Shown here in pieces: positions 17,557 through 26,020 of a stretch of 64,000 nucleotides of DNA. Origin of the DNA: Mucilaginibacter hurinus. GTDB lineage: Bacteria; Bacteroidota; Bacteroidia; Sphingobacteriales; Sphingobacteriaceae. The position numbers were made by a program, and so were the translations under genes. The DNA is taken from the NCBI RefSeq assembly GCF_003324525.1, contig NZ_QGDC01000004.1, forward strand, positions 62,001 to 126,000, written 5' to 3'. Every line of letters begins with the position of its first letter. Within the stretch, counting starts at the first letter, position 1. The notes under the pieces were generated by a model. It ran no database searches. It worked only from the letters and a program-made list of their open reading frames with translations, and was not told the DNA's origin.

Positions 17557-17706
17557 TTAAAAAAATACGATCTTTAAAATAAAGGAAAATGTACTAAGGC
17601 CGGCAACAACTATAGCCACTATACGGGTTATCCTATCAATCCGGCGCTGATAGCGTCTTTTGGCCTGGTCACTCTTCAGTACTTCTTCTTCAGGGTTAAC
17701 TCTCAT
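17557..17706 (-). CDS. Small 49-residue single-pass membrane protein in the EPS operon
   Basis: A short gene on the minus strand, ATG 17706-17704 to TAA 17559-17557, 49 codons. It starts MRVNPEEEVLKSDQAKRR: an acidic then strongly basic N-terminus, followed by one hydrophobic helix (about residues 28-49, RIVAIVVAGLSTFSFILKIV) running to the C-terminus. It overlaps the 3' end of the GT2 gene (stop at 17696) by 11 bp and ends 2 bp before the Wzy-like gene, so it fills an otherwise empty 141-bp hole in an operon with almost no gaps. That packing is the main evidence. The orientation suggests a cytoplasmic basic N-terminus. No family is recognised; it may be a small partner of the polymerase or glycosyltransferase. 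Confidence 0.7.
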   Translation of the reverse strand: MRVNPEEEVLKSDQAKRRYQRRIDRITRIVAIVVAGLSTFSFILKIVFF

Positions 17707-18886
17707 CCTTCTTCGCGTTTACATTGGTTACATCGGTGTGGTAATGCTGCGTAGCTACCGAGTGCTGGTTGGCTTTACGCGCCTTTAATAACGACAATAC
17801 CTGGTAAAAAATAAATTTAGGAATGTTTACCAACGACTGATAGATACGCCTGTCGGTGTTTGATTTGGCCAGCGAGATATAAAAGCCCAGTACAAATATG
17901 ATTAGCCCGGTAAGCCATAAAAACGACACCGTAACGCTAATAAATAAATTAACTATCATGCAAAACACCGATAGTATAAGGAAGATAAATAACGGCGGGC
18001 GCAGCAATATTAACCCAAAAACAAACGGGTTGCGGCTAAAATTCATAACACCTTTACCCAACAAAGCAAATCCGTAAGTAAAGTATTTAAACCAGGTATT
18101 AATCCATCGCGAGCGTTGTTTTACCAATTGATCTGACCGGGTTGTTTTTTCGTCATACACCACTGCATCTTCTGTAAAAGCTATGCGTTGATTACGGCCA
18201 ACAATGGCGGCTTGTAATACTTTATCAAACCCAGCGCCCGAAACATCTTTATGCTCAAGACACTCGCGGTACAACCGGGTAGTAAAGGCCATACCCGAGC
18301 CCGCAAGCGTAGCTGATGAGCCAACACGAAACAACAACTTACCATCATAAAAGTGATAGTATATATCGCGCGCAGCATCCAAACGTGCGTAGTTTGTATC
18401 TAAATTCTTCGCTTCGCGAATACCTTGTACAGCGCTAAACCCAGCGTTAAACAATTTGTTCAACTCCTCAACATAGTTAGGATGCACCAGGTTATCACTA
18501 TCAATAATCGTAAGTATCTCGTGCGGCCGCCTGAAATTATTTATAGCATAAAAGTGCGAGCGTGTGTTACTAGCAAGGGTTTCGGGCGGACGCAGCAATA
18601 TTACGCGCTCATCATTAAAGTGAAGGTTGGATATGTCGCATTTATCGGCCACAACGTAAATAAGATAATTGCTGTAATTTACCCGGAGTATTGAATCAAC
18701 CACGGCGGGCAATGATGCAGTCTGTTCATATGCCGTAACGATAAAAGCATAGTCGGGCTCATAAATATCACGAACAAACCGCCTTTTAGGTGTAAGGCCC
18801 GACAGCAGGTACAGTATGAAAGGTAAAACAAGATTATAACCAATCAATACCTGTAAAATAACCCAAATCACTTTTATTACGGCCAT
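17696..18886 (-). CDS. Processive-type membrane glycosyltransferase (GT2)
   Basis: 396 residues. An N-terminal membrane helix (about 5-28) is followed by a GT-A domain with IVTAYEQTASL, VVADKCD, the metal-binding IIDSDNLVHPNY, and the QxxRW-like motif KQRSRW, then at least two more membrane helices. QxxRW is the hallmark of processive GT2 enzymes (cellulose, hyaluronan and poly-GlcNAc synthases), although single-addition members also exist. It precedes the 49-residue membrane protein, whose ATG lies inside its last codons. It lies 17 bp downstream of the Wzc-like gene. Confidence 0.87.
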   Translation of the reverse strand: MAVIKVIWVILQVLIGYNLVLPFILYLLSGLTPKRRFVRDIYEPDYAFIVTAYEQTASLPAVVDSILRVNYSNYLIYVVADKCDISNLHFNDERVILLRPPETLASNTRSHFYAINNFRRPHEILTIIDSDNLVHPNYVEELNKLFNAGFSAVQGIREAKNLDTNYARLDAARDIYYHFYDGKLLFRVGSSATLAGSGMAFTTRLYRECLEHKDVSGAGFDKVLQAAIVGRNQRIAFTEDAVVYDEKTTRSDQLVKQRSRWINTWFKYFTYGFALLGKGVMNFSRNPFVFGLILLRPPLFIFLILSVFCMIVNLFISVTVSFLWLTGLIIFVLGFYISLAKSNTDRRIYQSLVNIPKFIFYQVLSLLKARKANQHSVATQHYHTDVTNVNAKKDES

Positions 18887-18903
18887 ATAAAGCAGGCTAA
18901 ATG

Positions 18904-21066
18904 TTATTTATTTCTACCTGACGACGCGTCTTCATCAGGTACTTTATTAAGCACCCAACCAATAAATTTAGGACGTATACTCTTAAGGTAGTTAATATTT
19001 GGCTTTGTTTCTTCGGTGATATTCTGACCTGACTCAAAAACACCCAACACCTTATCAGCCACTTCTACCCACTCCTTTGAACGGTTGAGCGTATTTAATG
19101 CTGATGATTCAATTATGATGATATCAAAATGCTTTTTCAGTTCTTCAAACCTGCCATTCACTTCGGCTTCGGGCTTAACTTCAAACAAAGATATGTCGCC
19201 GCCGCGGTTACCCCAAACGTTAAGCAAGCCGGCATTTTTTAATTCGTCGGCAGTAACTTTACCTTTTAAATAATCCTCAATGTAAATTTGCGGGTTAACA
19301 GTGGAGGTGATGTCCGAGTCTTCAAAGTTTCCGTCGATAAGCAGCACTTTCTGATTAACAACGGCCCGCGAGTAAGCCAGGCTAATGGCTAGCAAGGTTT
19401 TGCCCTCATTTGGCAGCAGGCTGTTTATCAATAATACTTTACTCCCGTCCATCTCACGGTCTATCTCAAAACGTATGGACCGCAACAGGTTTTTAAACAG
19501 CTTGGTTTTTTCGCTCCCTTCGCTGGTATCCCATATCTTTTTAAAGTCGATAATACTGTTGCTCAGCATGTTAAGATATCCTAAAACAGGCACTTTGGTA
19601 CGATTGGCAAGCTCCTTTGGAGTTTTGATAGTATTATCGAAAAAGAAGAAGCCAAACAATATCAGCACATAAAAGGCGAAAGTAACCACCCCGCCAATCA
19701 TAACCAGTAACATTTTTTTTGATGGCTGCGCAAGTCCGGGCATTGCTGTTATTACTTGCCGTATACGTGTCGAATAGCTGGCCTCCATGCTCACCTGGTT
19801 GTATTTAGCGAGTATTGAAAGATATTCTTCCTGCGCTACATCAATGGCCTTTTCAAACGATCCTACTACAGCCTCGTGCGGAACCAATGCATCAAAACGC
19901 TGGTTTAAACGGGCCAATTCATCATTTATAGGCCTCAGGCTGCTTTTAGCAATTACGTTATCATTTTGCAGCTTTGTTTTCTGCTGTACAAGATCCTGCT
20001 TAACGGTAAGCGGGTTAAATACATACTTATCTGACGATTGCAGTACTTTACTTGCCTGTATGCGTTTTAATGAATCGATCCTGTTTTTATAACTTTCGTC
20101 AAAACCGCTTTCTACATAAGCGTCGGTAGCCTGCTTAAGTTCTTCATTAAGCTGCACAATCTGATTATTTACCCGCACCTGTGTACTCTCCATGTATTGC
20201 CTGTCTGACGGATCGAAACGGCTGTCTATTTTGCGTATCGCAGCCTCGGTTGATACAACGTTTTCCAGTGCTTGCTGCCGTTGCGCTTCGTAATCTGATA
20301 TCTGCCCGTAAAGGCTGGTTGCCTGCTCACTCAAATTAAGTACCCGGTTAGCTATTTTATATTGCCTTAGCTGTTTTGTTTTGGAGTTAAGCGAATCCTG
20401 CTTTTCGCGTAATAAGTCGGCAAGGAAATCTACGGCTTTACGCTGATTCTCGCGCACCATAGATGTATAATAGCTGATAAACTCTTTACACAATGTATTT
20501 ACAACAAATGCTGATAATTCAGGATTTTCGGCATCAAACTGCACGTTGATAAAGTCGCTGGCCTCAGCACGGTAAATCAATAGCGTTTTTAATAAGGATT
20601 TGTCGTCATACTGCATTGATTCCAGCAACTGATGCAAACCATTTTGATCCCTGTCAAAAAGCGATAGCGACTGCTTTTTCTGATACAGGTTGGTATAAAC
20701 TTCAAGTGCATGCCGGCGGGCCTCGTCGCTAAGGTCCAATAAAAGCTTGCTGGGCTTTCGGTAAGGCCTTTCGCTGGTGAGGTCATGTATCATTAACTGG
20801 TAGGATACTTGGTCCAGCATTTTTTTTGACCGCATCATTTCCATCAGGTTGCTAAACTCCTGCGCGATGCGTGATTCCTGCGTGATGGGATTGCTTAAAA
20901 CCTGTTGAGTGTTATCTACTATACCCGTGGCCAACTGGGCTTGCGAGCTATAAACATCAGGTTGGTTTCGAACTAAAAAATAGGTGATAATAATCGCCAC
21001 AACCGGTACGGCGATAAGCCCATATTTGTGCTTTAACAGGAGTTTAAAAAAATTCCTTAATTCCAT
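18904..21066 (-). CDS. Wzc/GumC-like polysaccharide co-polymerase with ATPase-like cytoplasmic domain
   Basis: 720 residues. N-terminal Wzz domain with a first membrane helix at about 15-31, a long periplasmic coiled-coil region (200-430), a second helix near 470-490, and a BY-kinase-type C-terminal domain. The Walker A motif is LPNEGKT (K556) and the Walker A' is LLIDGNF (D578). The Walker B position reads FDIIIIESS (D648) where the family usually has a DTPP-like end. There is no C-terminal tyrosine cluster: the tail ends DEDASSGRNK. It probably sets chain length and links polymerase to the outer membrane exporter; autophosphorylation on a Tyr tail looks unlikely. The gene abuts the TolC-like gene (stop/start adjacent). 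Confidence 0.88.
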   Translation of the reverse strand: MELRNFFKLLLKHKYGLIAVPVVAIIITYFLVRNQPDVYSSQAQLATGIVDNTQQVLSNPITQESRIAQEFSNLMEMMRSKKMLDQVSYQLMIHDLTSERPYRKPSKLLLDLSDEARRHALEVYTNLYQKKQSLSLFDRDQNGLHQLLESMQYDDKSLLKTLLIYRAEASDFINVQFDAENPELSAFVVNTLCKEFISYYTSMVRENQRKAVDFLADLLREKQDSLNSKTKQLRQYKIANRVLNLSEQATSLYGQISDYEAQRQQALENVVSTEAAIRKIDSRFDPSDRQYMESTQVRVNNQIVQLNEELKQATDAYVESGFDESYKNRIDSLKRIQASKVLQSSDKYVFNPLTVKQDLVQQKTKLQNDNVIAKSSLRPINDELARLNQRFDALVPHEAVVGSFEKAIDVAQEEYLSILAKYNQVSMEASYSTRIRQVITAMPGLAQPSKKMLLVMIGGVVTFAFYVLILFGFFFFDNTIKTPKELANRTKVPVLGYLNMLSNSIIDFKKIWDTSEGSEKTKLFKNLLRSIRFEIDREMDGSKVLLINSLLPNEGKTLLAISLAYSRAVVNQKVLLIDGNFEDSDITSTVNPQIYIEDYLKGKVTADELKNAGLLNVWGNRGGDISLFEVKPEAEVNGRFEELKKHFDIIIIESSALNTLNRSKEWVEVADKVLGVFESGQNITEETKPNINYLKSIRPKFIGWVLNKVPDEDASSGRNK

Positions 21067-21759
21067 CTATTTTATATTTTCCAACTTATCGCCCAGCATT
21101 TCTTCTAAAGCAGCTTTAGCTATAAAAACATTGCCTTCAGCTTCTATCTTAGTTTGTATATGCTCGGTATATTGTATCTGGGTTTGGTTATATGAATCAA
21201 ACGTTACCTCGCCCCTCCTGTATTTGTGCTCAGCATCTTTCAGGGCATTTTCAGACTGTATGATAGTGCGCGACTGTAGCTTTAATTGTGCTACACGTTG
21301 CAAATATGTATAATAGCGTCTGCGCACTTCGGCACCTATTGTTAAATCATATTCGGCTTGTTCACTTTCAGCTATGCGCTGGTCTGATTTGGCCCTGCGT
21401 ATATTTACGGGTACACGCAAAAGCTGGCCCAGGTTAAGAAAAACCCCTGCCTGAAAACCTTTGAAATAACTGGTGGTGGGATTAACCGGATCTATAATAG
21501 TATTTTGATTTGGTTGATAAATGTAGGATACGGTTAATGCATCAAACACAGATAAAGATGCTATGCTAACGTTTGCTTTGGCGATATCAATACGATGTTT
21601 GAATATTTTATACCGGGGATAATTAGCCTTGGCGGCGTTAACCAACTTGTCCACATACACATCCGACACTTCATTAATTATGCTTTCCTGAGCCAAAACG
21701 CGCTCATTACCAATTACTAAACCCAAGATAACTAATACAGTAAGTATCTTTATTTTCAT
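21067..21759 (-). CDS. Half-length TolC-family outer membrane protein
   Basis: 230 residues with a cleavable Sec signal (MKIKILTVLVILGLVIGN, with cleavage probably after the Ala of RVLAQ). The rest is amphipathic helix with TolC/OEP-type repeats (AKANVSIASLSVFDALT; IAESEQAEYDL; LQSRTIIQSENALKDAEHKY). Classic TolC proteins are about twice as long, so this holds one repeat. It is the first gene of the EPS operon and directly precedes the Wzc-like gene, so it may take the place of a Wza-type export protein. No polysaccharide export (Wza) domain gene is in the window. Confidence 0.8.
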   Translation of the reverse strand: MKIKILTVLVILGLVIGNERVLAQESIINEVSDVYVDKLVNAAKANYPRYKIFKHRIDIAKANVSIASLSVFDALTVSYIYQPNQNTIIDPVNPTTSYFKGFQAGVFLNLGQLLRVPVNIRRAKSDQRIAESEQAEYDLTIGAEVRRRYYTYLQRVAQLKLQSRTIIQSENALKDAEHKYRRGEVTFDSYNQTQIQYTEHIQTKIEAEGNVFIAKAALEEMLGDKLENIK

Positions 21760-21976
21760 TAATCGCGCTTTTTTAATTATAATATCCCTGCAATTTAGCG
21801 TAATGCCTTATAAAATGCCGTAAAATACAATAAAGTTTTTCATCGTAGGTAATAAGGCCTATATACGTTATATGCTAACAAATAGTTTAGTATCACTTAC
21901 CTATTAAGTGTATTTACACGCATATAATCATACCTCATTGTTTATCAACGGTAATAACCCGGTAACAGGCGCCGCT

Positions 21977-24688
21977 TTAACGGCTTTGTTGCACCGGCAA
22001 AGCAAAACAAAATGTTGAACCCTTGTTTTCAACACTATTCACCCATATCCTGCCGCCCTCGCGTTTCACTATCTCCGAGGAGATATACAGACCCAGGCCT
22101 AAACCCGGGAAAGTATGCTGTTTATTGCCGCTAACCCGGTAAAACTGCTCAAATACATGTTCTTGTTTTTCTTCGGCTATGCCTACACCAAAATCTTCTA
22201 CACAAAGGTGCACTTCATTATCATGCAGTGCCGAACGTATCAGAATATCACCGGGCTGAGGCGAATACTTTATTGCATTAGTAATCAGGTTTGTTATTAC
22301 CTGTGCAATGCGCTCACGATCGGCATGCACGGTGCCTTCATAATTAAATTCATTGATAAGCCGGTGCTTTTCGGTAGTACGCTGCAGGTCTTCAACTACC
22401 TCGGTTACCAATGCGGCAAATTTAAAATCCACATCATTGAATTGCAGTTTGCCGGCATTAATTTTTGTTACATCAAGTAAATCACCAATCAAACCCGTAA
22501 GGCGGTTTACCTGGCTATCCATCTTGGATATCATGCCTGCTTCTTTGGTATCCCCTTTTTGTTTCAGCATACGCTCAAGCACCTGGGTATATGCCTTTAT
22601 GCTGGTAACAGGTGTTTTAAGTTCATGACTGGCAATACTTATAAAGTCGTCTTTTTGCTGCTGAAGATTTTTGTGATCGGTAATATCAAAGGTAACACCA
22701 ATAATTATGGCCGGCTTTCCCTCTTCTGTAAAACGCACTTTGCCTGCGGCGCGTAGCCAATGTACCGCGTTGTCGGGCCATATAACCTGGAACTCTTCAC
22801 TATAAGCCGTTTTGTATTTGATTGCTTCGCTTACTGCACGGCGCACTTTATCGCGGTGATTGGGAGCAACAATGTTTATTAACCTGTTGAAGGTGAAAAC
22901 CTGCTCACCTTTTAACCCGAAATCTTCTTTGAATTGTTCGTTGCATTGAATTTCGCCCGTAGCTATGTTCAACTCGTACGACCCCAGGCTGCCTGCCTCT
23001 AAAGCTATCTCCAGCTTTTGATTGATTTCAATTAGCGCATCTTCGGCTCTTTTGGCATCTGTTATGTCTATAACAGTACCCAATAAACGCACAGGCTGGT
23101 TGTTCTCATCAAAATACAGTTTTCCTTCGGCCCGTACCCATCGTACAGATTTATCTTTGCGTTTTATCCTCGCCTCGTACCTTAAGTGCCCGGTTTTTAA
23201 TGATTCCTGGTGAGCGTTCAGCCTTAACTCCATATCATCAGGATGGATGGCATCCAGGTATTCATCACGGCTTGCACCTTTCTCAAAGCCCCATATCTGG
23301 TTGTACCTGGGTGACGTAATCAGTTCATTGGTAATATAATCCAGGTCGTATGCGCCCATCTCAACCGCGTCCATTGCCAGCCTTGCCCGCTCCTCTGCAT
23401 CCTGTATCTTTTGCCTGGCAGTTACTTGTGCGGTAACATCGGTGGCTACCACAATAATCCCTTCAATATCCTGACCGTTTAAAAAAGGCGCATAAACAAA
23501 GTTGATATAAAACAGCTCCATTTTACCGTGTCGGGGCAAAAATACCGGGTGTTCACTCGCAGCAAACTTTTCGCCGGTTTTTAATACACCTTCCAGTAAC
23601 TCTTCCAGGCCCTGGCCCTTTACCTCCGGTAAACCTTCAAACAGTGGCTTGTTCAAAGTTTGTTCAATAGTTTTATTCCATAACTCAAGTATGTGCTCAT
23701 TGGCAACCTCTACTATGTGGTTCGGGCCTTTTAAAACACACATGGCTACCGGCGCCTGCAGTATCATCGCGCGGAAGTTTTTTTCACTCTCAATAAGCTG
23801 CCGCCGCGCTTTACTATCGTCGGTTACATCCTGTTGGGTACCGTTAAAACGCCAGGCAATGCCTTCGGCATTAAAATGTGCGCGCCCTTTTGTTCTTACA
23901 ACTCTTTCTATCTTGGTAACCGGGTTTATAATGGTGTAAGTTATATCGTACTTTCCGCCTGATGAAATATCTAAAGCCCTCTCAATCGCGGCAACCACCC
24001 TGGGTCTGTCAGCTTCGGTTATCGCGTTGAGCGCTATAGAGAGGTCGAGTTCCTCGTCGGCGGGTAAGCCAAACCACTCCTTTAACCTTTGGTTGGCCTT
24101 TATTTTTTGGGTAAATGGGTTGTAATCCCACGTCCCGAGTTCGGCCGCATCCACTGCAAACGCAAGTTGGTCGCGGTTTTCTTCCTCTATTTTTACAGAC
24201 AACACCTTCTCGGTCGTCTCATTGCAGGTAACGAACACTCCTGCCGGCCTGCCTGAATCATCATTTACCGGGCTGTAACTAAAAGTCCAGTATACATCCT
24301 CTATTTTGCCGTTGCGAAATATAGGCAGTAACTGATCATCAAACCAGGTAGATTCGCCGCGCAGCATTACCTTGTCTATCAATGGCTTTATAAAATCCCA
24401 TATTTCAGGCCAGCAATCTTCGCCCCTTTGTCCCATTGCCGTTGGATGCTTGCCGTTGTTGCCCAAACTCGGACGATAGGCATCATTATAAAAACATATC
24501 AATTCCGGCCCCCAAAACAAAAACATTGGAAACTTGGTTCGCAGGATGATGCCCAGCACTGTTTTTAAGGTTTGCGGCCAATCACTAATAGGCCCAACCG
24601 GATTGGCCGACCAATCAATGCTGCGTATTATTTGAGCCGATTCGCCTCCGCCGTCTAAAAATGAGGTATCCGTTTGTTGTTGGAACAT
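21977..24688 (-). CDS. Multi-PAS sensor histidine kinase
   Basis: The preferred start is ATG 24688-24686 (903 residues); an in-frame TTG at 24709 overlaps a promoter-like box and is less likely. It has several consecutive PAS/PAC modules (about residues 30-660; recurring GTVIDITD- and GVTFDITDH-type PAC ends). A HisKA domain with ISIASHELKTP (H688) and a HATPase domain with N box ITNAIKYS (N804), DFGVGIAEE and GLGLGLYI follow. No membrane segment is visible, so it is a soluble sensor. It lies 218 bp upstream of the EPS operon on the same strand and may tune it, but it has no cognate regulator next to it. Confidence 0.9.
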   Translation of the reverse strand: MFQQQTDTSFLDGGGESAQIIRSIDWSANPVGPISDWPQTLKTVLGIILRTKFPMFLFWGPELICFYNDAYRPSLGNNGKHPTAMGQRGEDCWPEIWDFIKPLIDKVMLRGESTWFDDQLLPIFRNGKIEDVYWTFSYSPVNDDSGRPAGVFVTCNETTEKVLSVKIEEENRDQLAFAVDAAELGTWDYNPFTQKIKANQRLKEWFGLPADEELDLSIALNAITEADRPRVVAAIERALDISSGGKYDITYTIINPVTKIERVVRTKGRAHFNAEGIAWRFNGTQQDVTDDSKARRQLIESEKNFRAMILQAPVAMCVLKGPNHIVEVANEHILELWNKTIEQTLNKPLFEGLPEVKGQGLEELLEGVLKTGEKFAASEHPVFLPRHGKMELFYINFVYAPFLNGQDIEGIIVVATDVTAQVTARQKIQDAEERARLAMDAVEMGAYDLDYITNELITSPRYNQIWGFEKGASRDEYLDAIHPDDMELRLNAHQESLKTGHLRYEARIKRKDKSVRWVRAEGKLYFDENNQPVRLLGTVIDITDAKRAEDALIEINQKLEIALEAGSLGSYELNIATGEIQCNEQFKEDFGLKGEQVFTFNRLINIVAPNHRDKVRRAVSEAIKYKTAYSEEFQVIWPDNAVHWLRAAGKVRFTEEGKPAIIIGVTFDITDHKNLQQQKDDFISIASHELKTPVTSIKAYTQVLERMLKQKGDTKEAGMISKMDSQVNRLTGLIGDLLDVTKINAGKLQFNDVDFKFAALVTEVVEDLQRTTEKHRLINEFNYEGTVHADRERIAQVITNLITNAIKYSPQPGDILIRSALHDNEVHLCVEDFGVGIAEEKQEHVFEQFYRVSGNKQHTFPGLGLGLYISSEIVKREGGRIWVNSVENKGSTFCFALPVQQSR

Positions 24689-24706
24689 TGCAGGTGCTTG
24701 GGTATA

Positions 24707-24714
24707 CAAATCTA
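24707..24714 (-). promoter_or_regulatory. Candidate -7 box for the histidine kinase
   Basis: The minus strand reads TAGATTTG, an exact match to the Bacteroidota TAnnTTTG -7 element, 18 bp before ATG 24688. No convincing -33 element was found at the expected distance. It supports ATG 24688 over the TTG at 24709. Confidence 0.4.
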
Positions 24715-24759
24715 AATTAAGAATTTCAAGATAATTAATACCCCGAAAAGATGTTCACA

Positions 24760-25545
24760 CTAAAAGTCGGAATATTCAGCCGCCTGCAAAAATGTGATAT
24801 CAATGTGTGAAACGTTATTTTTATACTCCGGCTTGGCAGATAATGTTTTCCACGCAGCGTCAACTATAAATTCATTCCAATGCTTATCGCGTTCATCTTT
24901 ATTAGCAAAAGCGGTCATGTACATCAGGTTTGGCATGTTATGGCCTGATATAACCGAGCCGTAAAACACCGCGTTAAAACCAAGCCGGCTAAATATACCT
25001 ATCTCATCACCCTCATTAAACATGCTCACTTTATTGATATGATATTTTTCGGTCGCGCTTTCGTAGCTGCGCAACTCGTAAATCCGCCCGGATTTAGGTG
25101 CCGAAAGCGCCGGTACTGCGGGCTGTGGCATACCTGCAAACGCTTTAAGTAATATTACCTCTAACCGGCTATACGGTGCCGTATCATGCGGGGCATCAAG
25201 GTAATCTTTGGCGTCAGCCTTATACTTAGCATCTTTTGATAGTTTGGCATCAAGCAGTTCAATATCATTTAAATTTTTAAAGGGAATGAATACGTATATC
25301 CGCCTGTCAACAGTATCATTATGCATGGTATTAAATACACCGGCGTGTTTTATGCCATTACGATGTAAAGCAGGTAAATATGCATCCTTTAAATAGTGTT
25401 GCAAGGAATTAAATTGCGAGGCGGTTTTGTAATGATAAACCTTTACCTGATAAAAGTCACCTTTAGCGACACCGCCGTACACTTTGGAAATTAATGATGA
25501 TAGAAAAATGGCCGATATGAGTGTGCCTAGTGCTTTAAACTTCAT
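24760..25545 (-). CDS. NIPSNAP-family protein, exported
   Basis: 261 residues with an N-terminal hydrophobic signal (MKFKALGTLISAIFLSSLIS). Residues about 30-130 and 155-255 each form a ferredoxin-like alpha-beta repeat; the second starts with YELRSYESATEKYHINKVSMF, the NIPSNAP motif, and ends with DAAWKTLSAKPEYKN. Members are stress- or substrate-binding proteins of uncertain biochemical role. It is preceded by a TATATTTG box on its own strand, so it probably has its own transcript. It is 39 bp downstream of a YCII-type gene on the same strand. Confidence 0.82.
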   Translation of the reverse strand: MKFKALGTLISAIFLSSLISKVYGGVAKGDFYQVKVYHYKTASQFNSLQHYLKDAYLPALHRNGIKHAGVFNTMHNDTVDRRIYVFIPFKNLNDIELLDAKLSKDAKYKADAKDYLDAPHDTAPYSRLEVILLKAFAGMPQPAVPALSAPKSGRIYELRSYESATEKYHINKVSMFNEGDEIGIFSRLGFNAVFYGSVISGHNMPNLMYMTAFANKDERDKHWNEFIVDAAWKTLSAKPEYKNNVSHIDITFLQAAEYSDF

Positions 25546-25562
25546 AATTATTTATTGACCAT

Positions 25563-25570
25563 CAAATATA
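25563..25570 (-). promoter_or_regulatory. Candidate -7 box for the NIPSNAP gene
   Basis: The minus strand reads TATATTTG, an exact TAnnTTTG match, ending 17 bp before the ATG at 25545. A -33 element is not evident. Confidence 0.4.
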
Positions 25571-25583
25571 GTCCCTTTATATA

Positions 25584-25874
25584 TTATATTTCTGCCAGTT
25601 TAAAGGGTTTTACGTCCACAGTTTCCCATACTCTTTGGGTAATATACGGCTCCCGCTGTTTCCAGGCGTCCAATTCTTCATATGTTTCAAATTGAAGCAA
25701 CATCATCGAACCAATCATTTTCCCTTCGCCGTTTAAGATCGCTCCTCCGGCTATAAAATTACCTAATGCTTTTAATTCGCGCGCACTATCAAAATGATGC
25801 GGCCGTACATCCAAACGCCGCTGCAAAGCGTCAACGTCTGTATAATCATAGGCGGTAACAATATATTGGTTCAT
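25584..25874 (-). CDS. YCII-related domain protein
   Basis: 96 residues, one alpha-beta YCII (dimeric ferredoxin-like) domain: IVTAYDYTDVDALQRRLDVR, the conserved HFDSARELKALGNFIAGGAI with its His and Asp, and TYEELDAWKQREPYI. YciI-like proteins are small stand-alone enzymes or ligand-binding domains with a His/Asp pair; the substrate is unknown. It is upstream of the NIPSNAP gene on the same strand. A 13-bp palindrome lies 9 bp upstream of its start codon. Confidence 0.85.
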   Translation of the reverse strand: MNQYIVTAYDYTDVDALQRRLDVRPHHFDSARELKALGNFIAGGAILNGEGKMIGSMMLLQFETYEELDAWKQREPYITQRVWETVDVKPFKLAEI

Positions 25875-25883
25875 GATAGCTTA

Positions 25884-25896
25884 TGTAAAGTTTACA
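25884..25896. promoter_or_regulatory. Candidate operator palindrome upstream of the YCII gene
   Basis: TGTAAAGTTTACA is a perfect inverted repeat around a central G, and a further TGTAAA half-site follows at 25898-25903. It sits 9 bp before the YCII gene start on the divergent side to galK, a common place for a repressor site. The regulator is unknown. Confidence 0.3.
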
Positions 25897-26020
25897 ATGT
25901 AAATTAACAACGCGCTGTCAACATTGTTTAATCAGCATATGTAAATGGCAATAAATCACCCTTAATGTCTCGCAGACGGTTATTTTTTACAATATTTGCG
26001 CGCTAACAATAATTATACGA

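Noticed and set aside
24689..24709. TTG start for the multi-PAS kinase
   Set aside because: It overlaps an exact TAGATTTG promoter box; ATG 24688 is preferred.
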